NCBI GenBank assembly: GCA_002390675.1
Contig: DGPZ01000045.1
Location: 1 to 12,036, forward strand
Direction of reading: 5' to 3'
DNA length: 12,036 nt
Source of the DNA: Deltaproteobacteria bacterium UBA4427
Lineage (GTDB): Bacteria; Myxococcota_A; UBA9160; UBA4427
Shown: piece after piece, positions 1 to 5,403 of the stretch
Layout: every line of letters starts with the position of its first letter
Position numbering within the stretch: position 1 is the stretch's first letter
Translations under genes and position numbers: made by a program
The notes under the pieces: generated by a model
What the model was told of the DNA's origin: nothing
Databases searched by the model: none
The model's input: only the letters and a program-made list of their open reading frames with translations

Positions 1-84
1 GCCCCTCCGCCCGCTGTGCTTCTGCTTGTAGAGAGTCGCCGCTTCGCGGCGGCGCTTCGCGCGGGGAGGGATTCGGCGTGGGAT

Positions 85-96
85 CTCCGATCGGAG
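85..96. promoter_or_regulatory. 12-bp perfect palindrome upstream of the decarboxylase-like gene
   Basis: The bases CTCCGATCGGAG equal their own reverse complement and lie about 100 bases before the ATG at 195. A dimeric repressor operator is one reading. Because CTTTCG follows, a weak hairpin terminator of an upstream gene is another. Two GC-rich hairpins flank it: CGCCGC/GCGGCG at 37-42 and 46-51, and GCCCC/GGGGC at 113-117 and 123-127. No clear -35/-10 pair was found in bases 1-194 and no gene is supported there. Confidence 0.3.
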
Positions 97-194
97 CTTT
101 CGAGACAGGGCCGCCCCGGCGCGGGGCCCCAACACACCCTGCGGCGCGCGATTCAGCTGTCTATGCTCGGGGGTCTAATCAGGGAGGCCGGACC

Positions 195-1016
195 ATGAGC
201 ACGACGACGACTCAGAACCGAATCTTGGCAGAGCACTACACCTCTCCGCTGATCGAGGCCGACGGTCCGCAGCAGAATCCTGGGGAGCTTTCGAATTGGC
301 CGATGCTGAAGGTCGCTTATCGCACGGATAAGGATCGGATCGCTTCGCTGTTGCCGCCAGGACTTGAGCCCGACGATTCTGCGCTCGTGTTGATTACGTT
401 TTACAACTTGCCGATTCAGAATGCGCCCGAGTACGGAATCGCTATGAACGTCGCGGCCAACTACAAGGGCACAGCGGGCGAGTACACACTGGGAATCGGG
501 ATCGACCAAGAGACGGTGATCTATCCGAGCAAGGAGCGATGGGGGCAACCCAAGTTTCATGCGGACACGGCATATTGGCGGCTTGGCAATCGTGTCGAGG
601 CACGCACCACGCATTACGGCCATACCTTCGCTGAGTTCAAAGGCGATGTAGTTGGCCAGCAGAGCTCCCCTGGAGTTTGCGAACAGCGTGAGTTCTGGGT
701 GAAGTACATGCGCGACGTAGACCTAACACCTGGGAAATACGACTTCAATCCGCATTTCGTAAACGTCTACAGCAAATTCGATACTTTGCACCTCGAGAAG
801 GTCGAAGGTCAGCTCATCCTCCGCGAGAGTAAATACGATCCGATCGCAACGCTTCTGCCGATGCGCGAGCAGGTCTCTGCACATCTCTGGACACCGACCT
901 TCCTCGATCGAAAAATCACATTGGGTGATGCGATCGACCCCGACAAATTCTGGCCCTTCGCTGACACGATCGGTGGATCACGATGGCCCGGAGAAAATGG
1001 AGCCCCGCCCGCATGA
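195..1016 (+). CDS. Acetoacetate decarboxylase-superfamily protein, divergent active site
   Basis: This 273-residue protein belongs to the acetoacetate decarboxylase (ADC) fold family, whose classic member decarboxylates acetoacetate to acetone through a lysine Schiff base. The segment YRTDKDRI at residues 42-49, followed by LLPPGLEPD, matches the N-terminal ADC pattern. The active-site stretch KERWGQPKF aligns with ELSAYPKK of the Clostridium enzyme: Glu114 and the Schiff-base lysine (Lys120) are kept, but the second lysine that lowers its pKa is Phe121. By hand alignment the Clostridium Arg29 position is Trp35, the Glu61 position is hydrophobic, and the Glu76 equivalent is kept (Glu79). A true acetoacetate decarboxylase is therefore doubtful; the superfamily also contains aldolase/dehydratase-type enzymes. 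The start at 195 follows an AGGGAGG ribosome site at 181-187; an upstream in-frame ATG at 78 lacks one and would add an unrelated tail. The stop overlaps the next start as ATGA, so the two genes are probably co-translated. Codons end in A/T more often than in the malyl-CoA operon. Confidence 0.88.
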   Translation: MSTTTTQNRILAEHYTSPLIEADGPQQNPGELSNWPMLKVAYRTDKDRIASLLPPGLEPDDSALVLITFYNLPIQNAPEYGIAMNVAANYKGTAGEYTLGIGIDQETVIYPSKERWGQPKFHADTAYWRLGNRVEARTTHYGHTFAEFKGDVVGQQSSPGVCEQREFWVKYMRDVDLTPGKYDFNPHFVNVYSKFDTLHLEKVEGQLILRESKYDPIATLLPMREQVSAHLWTPTFLDRKITLGDAIDPDKFWPFADTIGGSRWPGENGAPPA

Positions 1017-2449
1017 ACTACCTACCCAGCGACGAAACCTCCAAAATCCGAGGCCAAATCGATCATCCCGTCATCGACGGCGACGGTCACCTGATTGAAT
1101 ACACTCCGCTCATCCGCGATTTCCTCGTCGAAGATGCCGGCGAGGAGATCGCCAAGAGCTTCGACATGATGCACGGGGGCAGCGAACTGGCACGTCAGGT
1201 TCCCCTCGACGCAAAACGCGGGCTAGGTATGTCGCGATTCGCGTGGTGGGGCGTTCCGACGACGAACACCCTCGACCGCGCGACAGCCATGATGCCAAAG
1301 CTCATGTACAACCGGATGGATGAGCTCGGGCTCGACTTCGCCATGCTCTACCCGACGTATGGACTCACAGTGACTGCGCTGCCCGACGACGAGCTCCGCC
1401 CAGCCCTCGCGCGTGCATACAACCGCTACTACGCCGAATGTTATGGCGAATACCGAGACCGCCTCGAACCCGTCGCAGCAATCCCCTGCTTCACTCCGGA
1501 TGAAGCGCTGGCGGAGTTAGAACATGCGGTGGTCGAGCTCGGGCTTAAGGCTGCAATGTTTTCTGGCGTAATCTCACGCAAAGTCCCCGGGGCGGAAGAT
1601 ACACGCGGAGCTTCGTGGATGGACACGCTCTGCCACGACAGCGACTACGACTACGACCCGGTTTGGAAGCGCTGCGAAGAGCTCGGCATCGCGGTGACCT
1701 TCCACGCCAGTGGGCAGGGCTGGGGCTCACGAATGTCTCGCACCAACTACGTCTACAACCATATCGGGAATTTCGCGGTCGCTGGTGAAGCCGCATGCCG
1801 CTCGGTCTTCATGGGTGGCGCTGCACAACGATTTCCAGGCGTGCGCTGGGGCTTTCTCGAGGGTGGCGTCGCTTGGGGCGCAAATCTCTACTCGGATATT
1901 CTCGGCCACTTCGAGAAACGAAATCGCGAGACCATCAACCACTACGATCCGGCGAATCTCGATCGCAACATGATCGAACAGCTCCTCAAGGAGCACGCAC
2001 CCAAGCAAGTGCGCGAGCGACTGGACCGCCTAGACGACGGATTGCTGATGTTATGCGATCCCGACGAAGATCCGACCATGATCGATGAGTTCGCAGCCTG
2101 CGGTGTCGACACAAAGGAAGACATTAAGTCGATCTTTGAACAGAAATTCTTCTTTGGCTGCGAAGCCGATGATCCTATGAACGCGATGGCCTTCGACCGG
2201 GACAAGATTCCGCTTAAGGCGCGACTCAATGCGGTCTTCGCTTCAGACATTGGCCATTGGGATGTACCGGACTTCCGGGGCGTACTGCCCGAAGCCTGGG
2301 AGCTCGTCGAAGACGGCCACCTTGACATGAACGACTTCCGTGCGTTCACCTGCGACAACGCGATTTCGCTCTTTGCCGGAGCCAAGTCGGACTTCTTCGA
2401 AGGAACCGTGATCGAGGATTACGCGAAGTCACTCCAAGCGGATGACTAG
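1013..2449 (+). CDS. Amidohydrolase family 2 (ACMSD-like) metal-dependent hydrolase/decarboxylase
   Basis: The 478-residue product has the hallmarks of the Amidohydro_2 TIM-barrel family, which includes ACMSD and gamma-resorcylate decarboxylase. Near the N-terminus VIDGDGHLIE gives a D-x-D-x-H metal motif (Asp22, Asp24, His26) in place of the usual H-x-H. FHASGQGWG supplies His231, FPGVRWGFLEGGVAWG is the typical barrel strand, and ASDIGHWD near the C-terminus supplies Asp412 and His415. These fit a metal site of Asp/His, His and Asp. It is longer than typical members (roughly 300-400 residues), with an extra acidic helical stretch before the last motif. The start at 1013 is preferred to the in-frame ATG at 983 because it forms an ATGA overlap with the upstream stop and has GGAG at 999-1002. 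Pairing with the ADC-fold gene suggests two consecutive steps of one degradation pathway, possibly decarboxylation or C-C cleavage; the substrate cannot be read from sequence. Confidence 0.9.
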   Translation: MNYLPSDETSKIRGQIDHPVIDGDGHLIEYTPLIRDFLVEDAGEEIAKSFDMMHGGSELARQVPLDAKRGLGMSRFAWWGVPTTNTLDRATAMMPKLMYNRMDELGLDFAMLYPTYGLTVTALPDDELRPALARAYNRYYAECYGEYRDRLEPVAAIPCFTPDEALAELEHAVVELGLKAAMFSGVISRKVPGAEDTRGASWMDTLCHDSDYDYDPVWKRCEELGIAVTFHASGQGWGSRMSRTNYVYNHIGNFAVAGEAACRSVFMGGAAQRFPGVRWGFLEGGVAWGANLYSDILGHFEKRNRETINHYDPANLDRNMIEQLLKEHAPKQVRERLDRLDDGLLMLCDPDEDPTMIDEFAACGVDTKEDIKSIFEQKFFFGCEADDPMNAMAFDRDKIPLKARLNAVFASDIGHWDVPDFRGVLPEAWELVEDGHLDMNDFRAFTCDNAISLFAGAKSDFFEGTVIEDYAKSLQADD

Positions 2450-2465
2450 CGCCACCGGGCCAGGA

Positions 2466-2516
2466 CTCGACTTCCCAAGCTGAGGGTCGCCGGTTCGAAC
2501 CCGGTCTCGCGCTCTA
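2466..2516 (+). pseudogene. 3' part of a tRNA-Gly(CCC)-like gene (integration scar or decayed tRNA)
   Basis: Reading 5' to 3': anticodon loop TTCCCAA (2472-2478, anticodon CCC at 2474-2476), 3' anticodon stem GCTGA, five-base variable loop GGGTC, T-arm GCCGG-TTCGAAC-CCGGT (2489-2505, fully paired with one G-T), acceptor strand CTCGCGC (2506-2512), discriminator T (usual for tRNA-Gly) and CTA where CCA would be. The anticodon stem pairs except for one A-C mismatch. Upstream, no sequence resembling the expected acceptor partner GCGCGAG sits at the right distance, and the D-stem does not pair, so no complete tRNA can be folded. Bases 2447-2466 loosely resemble a D-arm (TAGC at 2447-2450, CCGG at 2455-2458); TAG there is also the stop codon of the preceding gene. 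Either a tRNA decayed in its 5' half, or only the 3' part was ever here, as left at the far end of an element integrated into a tRNA gene. Confidence 0.6.
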
Positions 2517-2525
2517 AATACAATG

Positions 2526-2557
2526 AACGCCGTCGGCTACTTACGTCGGCGGCGTTT
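2526..2557 (+). terminator. Terminator-like hairpin after the tRNA fragment
   Basis: AACGCCG (2526-2532) pairs perfectly with CGGCGTT (2550-2556) across a 17-base loop, followed by TTTCGGTTTAG. This is a plausible Rho-independent terminator, with a long loop and a short T run. Its position 10 bases after the tRNA-like acceptor end suits the original terminator of that tRNA gene; it could also end the amidohydrolase transcript. Confidence 0.45.
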
Positions 2558-2938
2558 CGGTTTAGCGAGCGCGGGTCATGTGACAGGGCGATATTGACTG
2601 GCGTTTTCGCGATCCGGATTCCATGGTGCGTAGGGAAATGGTTCGGGTGTCTTTATTTCGCGACCGGCGAAAAGACCTCCGCCATAGCGCCCAAACGTCT
2701 GCTTCGGCTGATCGGCAGGAAGGATTCCCCAGTAATCCTTAGTCATTTTGGCCGTAGTCGTGGCCCAACGTGCTCCACTGAACCAGCGCGCCGCCCATTC
2801 GTCAGATCCGGACTTTCAGTGCATGCCGTGAGGCTTTTCAGGATCGCCCGTACCGTCATCGCTCTCTGGGCCTGTCGAGAGATCGCATCCGCGGGATCCG
2901 AAGCCCTTAGCTCGGGGGGCTTTGCGGGTAGTTGAGCC
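2558..2938. other. Intergenic stretch with no supportable gene
   Basis: About 380 bases with no convincing coding region on either strand. The longest + frame (2594-2935) gives a product rich in Arg, Ser, Cys and Trp with no domain, and no good ribosome site. Two inverted repeats are visible: AAGGATT/AATCCTT (2720-2726 and 2734-2740, 7-base loop, followed by AGTCATTTT) and AAGCCC/GGGCTT (2901-2906 and 2917-2922, 10-base loop). The second lies about 17 bases beyond the stop of the - strand NUDIX gene and could end its transcript, though no clear T run follows on that strand. Confidence 0.5.
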
Positions 2939-3676
2939 CTACTCCGTCCGGTCGTAGGACCAGGGGCCGCCCTTTTGCATCGTGAGTCGATGGCGCGCGC
3001 CCAAGACGGAGGGATCCCCCGAGTCGTAGCCCGCGTCGCCGTGCCACATAGCCACCGGCCCGACGCCTTCAGCGACACCGATTTGTGTCATAAAGCGTTC
3101 CGGGGTTCGGGCACCAATTCCCGCAAGAGCTTCATCGACGCTGGTCCAGGCCGAAAGCTCTGAGAGCGTGACGAAGGTCGGGGGCGCGAGTTCAATTTCC
3201 TTCTTCGCTTGACGCTCGAGTGCCGCACGAGGAGAGAGCCATTCGGACTCTTTGATCTCGCCGTCGTCGATCTCGACAACGCCATCATGTGGCCGCGCCG
3301 CGAAGAACCAAGTCAAGAACCGCTTCGGTGTAACAGGCGGCGGCGTCCAATGAGAGAAGGGGACCATCGTTCCCGCTTCGACCGTGAGTCCACACTCTTC
3401 CATCGCTTCGCGCTCGGCCGCGACGCGTGAGGCCGCGAGATCGTCGTCCTCAGGAATCCCTTCCCAATCCTCAGGATCGAGACGTCCTCCCGGAAAGACC
3501 CACATGCCACCGAACACGATCTTGGAATTTCGGCGCAGCATCAGGGTTTCAATCCCGTCCGCGGTATCGCGCAAAAGGATCACAGTGGCGGCGAGTACGG
3601 GCGGCAGGCCCTCCTTGCCGGAGGTGGCCCAATTCTCGAGTTGCGAGGCGTGTTCGGTCTGGCTCTTTTCACTCAT
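2939..3676 (-). CDS. NUDIX hydrolase, NUDT19-like
   Basis: The 245-residue protein carries a NUDIX fold, a family that hydrolyses nucleoside diphosphates linked to another group, using Mg2+ or Mn2+. The strand MWVFPGGRLDPED (58-70) leads into the catalytic helix REAMEECGL (89-97). Compared with the canonical box G-x5-E-x7-RE-x2-EE-x-G about 11 extra acidic residues lie between the glycine and the RE pair. Such an insertion, together with the WTPPPVTPKRFLTWFFAA stretch after the box, resembles the NUDT19/RP2p group, in which mammalian NUDT19 is a CoA diphosphatase. CoA or acyl-CoA is therefore a reasonable but unproven substrate. No signal peptide is visible, so it is probably cytoplasmic. No clear ribosome site precedes the ATG; the start is the first Met of the frame. 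It lies downstream of the CheX-like gene on the same strand, but a strong hairpin separates them, so it may be transcribed separately. Confidence 0.87.
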   Translation of the reverse strand: MSEKSQTEHASQLENWATSGKEGLPPVLAATVILLRDTADGIETLMLRRNSKIVFGGMWVFPGGRLDPEDWEGIPEDDDLAASRVAAEREAMEECGLTVEAGTMVPFSHWTPPPVTPKRFLTWFFAARPHDGVVEIDDGEIKESEWLSPRAALERQAKKEIELAPPTFVTLSELSAWTSVDEALAGIGARTPERFMTQIGVAEGVGPVAMWHGDAGYDSGDPSVLGARHRLTMQKGGPWSYDRTE

Positions 3677-3707
3677 AGCGCGAGCGTAACAGACGAGTCC
3701 CCCACAT

Positions 3708-3732
3708 AGGGCTCGCGTTCTCCGCGAGCCCT
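3708..3732 (-). terminator. Strong hairpin between the CheX-like and NUDIX genes
   Basis: AGGGCTCGCG (3708-3717) and CGCGAGCCCT (3723-3732) form a perfect 10-bp stem with a 5-base loop, beginning four bases after the stop codon of the CheX-like gene. No T run follows on the - strand (ATGTGGGG follows), so it may act as an mRNA-stabilising or attenuating structure rather than a classical terminator. Confidence 0.5.
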
Positions 3733-3736
3733 CGAA

Positions 3737-4570
3737 CTAAAAGACGCTCAAAACCAACGCGGCGTGGCCATCGCCGACCGCGAGTTCAACGATCCAACCG
3801 TCAGAAAGAGTCGCTTCATAGTCTGGCGGCCCGAGTTCGACCCTATGCCCAGCCTTCGTCACGGCGCTCACTGCATTGCCGCTCAGCACGTTCAAGAACT
3901 CACCGACTCCGTCCGCCACCATCTCTGGATCAAGATCCTTAGGCGAGATCCCGCTCGCGGCCATGGCGAGCTGCTCGGCGAACTCGAGATCCGAAATAAG
4001 TGCGACCTCCAGACCACGTGTGCCCTTGATCGGGATGGACACGCGAATATCCGCGTAGTCCGGCGCCAGCTCGAAGGGCATCACATCGCCAACCTTCGCC
4101 TGCATCCTTGCTACGCGCATCAGTAATCGGGGCAAGAGTTCGAGTATATATTTTGTTGCACATTGATTCACGAGCGCGTCGGGAAGATCGATATTAGCCA
4201 CTTCGTATTCGGCTTGATCGGCCTTGAAGGCATCCAGCAAAGTGCCCAGGCGATCGGTCTCAATATGCCCGAGTTGAACAAGTGCCTCGCCTATCGGAAG
4301 TTTTTGCGAGCGCTGCAGCCGAAGGATTTCGACTAACTGATCTGCCGTGAGCATTCCGAGTTCAACGGCCATGTCACCGAAGGGGAGATCTCGTGATCGC
4401 TGCGCGGCACTGGCTTCTACGGTTTCCCGCGTCGTCATGAAACCCTGCTTCACGGAGATCTCGCCGAAGGTGGGGTTTGCATCTTCCATGAGGTCGAGGG
4501 CTTCGCGCACGTGGCTCGCGTCGACCTCCCCCTGATCGATCAGAAATTGTCCGAAGAACTTGACCGACAT
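3737..4570 (-). CDS. Tandem MshEN-type repeats fused to a CheX-like phosphatase domain
   Basis: The 277-residue product has two parts. Residues 6-121 hold four tandem repeats in exact 29-residue register: Gly7, Gly36, Gly65 and Gly94 each follow F or I, and another Gly follows seven residues later. The best copies fit the L-G-x2-L-x3-G-x6-L-x3-L-x2-Q pattern of MshEN (T2SSE N-terminal) domains, which bind c-di-GMP in MshE-type ATPases. The Arg that starts the classic R-L-G motif is missing in all four. Residues about 140-277 resemble CheX/CheC-type CheY-phosphate phosphatases: D220-x3-E224-x2-N227 (EFLN in a GEFLNVLSGNA helix) with prolines 21-22 residues later matches the phosphatase signature. 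The start overlaps the stop of the upstream response regulator (TGATG), so the two are translated together and the regulator is the obvious target. The protein looks soluble. Ligand binding by the repeats is inference. Confidence 0.85.
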   Translation of the reverse strand: MSVKFFGQFLIDQGEVDASHVREALDLMEDANPTFGEISVKQGFMTTRETVEASAAQRSRDLPFGDMAVELGMLTADQLVEILRLQRSQKLPIGEALVQLGHIETDRLGTLLDAFKADQAEYEVANIDLPDALVNQCATKYILELLPRLLMRVARMQAKVGDVMPFELAPDYADIRVSIPIKGTRGLEVALISDLEFAEQLAMAASGISPKDLDPEMVADGVGEFLNVLSGNAVSAVTKAGHRVELGPPDYEATLSDGWIVELAVGDGHAALVLSVF

Positions 4571-4983
4571 CAGCGCTGCCCCCCTTCGTCCGCTGCGCGC
4601 TGATCAAGTACCACGCAGGTATTCGCAATCAGGGCACCAAAAATTTCAGCATCGAAGGGCTTCCCGAGCACCTGGCAAGCGCCCAACCGGAATGCCTCCT
4701 CGACCTTCTGCGCATCCCCACGGGCCGAGGACACCATGGCGACTTCCATCTCGGGATACATCGACTTGATCGTGCGAAGCGCGGAGAGACCATCGAGACC
4801 CGGCATCACGATGTCCATCAGGACTAGATCGGGACGAGACTCCGTCGCCATCCGGATCGCACTGGCGCCATTACGGGCCATTCCGACGATCGAAACATCA
4901 TCGATCTCATTCAAAATGTGCTCGAGTTGAGCAAGCACCGTGCGACTGTCGTCTACCAGCAAGACGTTGAGTTTGCGCGACAT
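4570..4983 (-). CDS. CheY-like single-domain response regulator
   Basis: A 137-residue stand-alone receiver domain with no output domain. The acidic pair is Asp11-Asp12 (LLVDDSRT), the phospho-acceptor is Asp57 (LVLMDIVMPGLDG), the switch residue is Ser85 or Ser86 (AMVSSA), and Lys108 in LGKPF completes the site. The start at 4983 has GGAGG at 4989-4993, five bases upstream; an in-frame ATG at 5007 lacks a well-placed ribosome site and would add eight residues not needed by the fold. No kinase is encoded in the window, so the phosphodonor is elsewhere. Its stop codon shares a base with the start of the MshEN-CheX gene, whose phosphatase-like domain is the likely partner. Confidence 0.95.
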   Translation of the reverse strand: MSRKLNVLLVDDSRTVLAQLEHILNEIDDVSIVGMARNGASAIRMATESRPDLVLMDIVMPGLDGLSALRTIKSMYPEMEVAMVSSARGDAQKVEEAFRLGACQVLGKPFDAEIFGALIANTCVVLDQRAADEGGQR

Positions 4984-4988
4984 CGTTT

Positions 4989-4993
4989 CCTCC
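4989..4993 (-). promoter_or_regulatory. Ribosome binding site deciding the response-regulator start
   Basis: GGAGG on the - strand, five bases before the ATG at 4983. It favours this start over the in-frame ATG at 5007. Confidence 0.75.
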
Positions 4994-5403
4994 GCAATTG
5001 ACGGCATCTCCGTAAAATTCGACGGATAGGACTCATAGATCGGGCAGAGAAAAGGGCGGGTTGAGAAGGACGCGCCCTCGAATCACCGAAACCGCAATAA
5101 GTTGCACAGTCCTTGCCAGTGGGCCGCACGTGCGACCCCCAGTTCTTGCCGTTCCTAATGAAAAGTCATAGAGTGCGCGGCCTTACGAGCACGCTCGACC
5201 CTCCCGAGCCGGCTTGTTCAACCTTCGAAACCCATCGACGCGCAGGGGGCCGAATCCGATCGCCGCGAAGCACCGGGAAACCGGCCGCGACGAGCCTCGG
5301 CCTCGTGTTCGCGCGGACTCGTTCGACTCCTTCCTTTACCTGCCTATGGCCGACTGCCGACGTGGAATCCCCCCGTCAGCCGAGACCTCGGAGCCCGATC
5401 ACC
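4994..5403. other. Divergent intergenic region (response regulator / CoA ligase operon)
   Basis: About 410 bases separate the divergent response-regulator and CoA-ligase genes; promoters for both are expected here. No canonical sigma-70 pair stands out. Two symmetrical elements are visible: the perfect 10-bp palindrome CGCACGTGCG at 5125-5134, a possible operator, and AGGGCG/CGCCCT at 5053-5058 and 5073-5078 with a 14-base loop. The ligase frame stays open upstream to 5113, but that extension is Arg/Ser/Pro-rich, unlike any CoA-ligase N-terminus, and is not taken as coding. Confidence 0.5.

Noticed and set aside
983..1012. Upstream start for the amidohydrolase
   Set aside because: It would overlap the ADC-like gene by 34 bases; the ATGA overlap at 1013 is the usual coupled arrangement.
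2440..2516. A complete functional tRNA-Gly
   Set aside because: Acceptor 5' strand and D-stem do not pair; only the part from the anticodon arm to the 3' end folds properly.
2594..2935. 113-residue + strand open frame in the gap after the tRNA fragment
   Set aside because: No domain or motif, odd composition (Arg, Ser, Trp, Cys), no good ribosome site and non-coding-like third positions.
4984..5007. Eight-residue longer response regulator
   Set aside because: The GGAGG at 4989-4993 points to the ATG at 4983.
5113..5403. N-terminal extension of the CoA-ligase beta subunit
   Set aside because: The family N-terminus starts at the Met at 5404; the extension is Arg/Ser/Pro-rich and resembles translated intergenic DNA.
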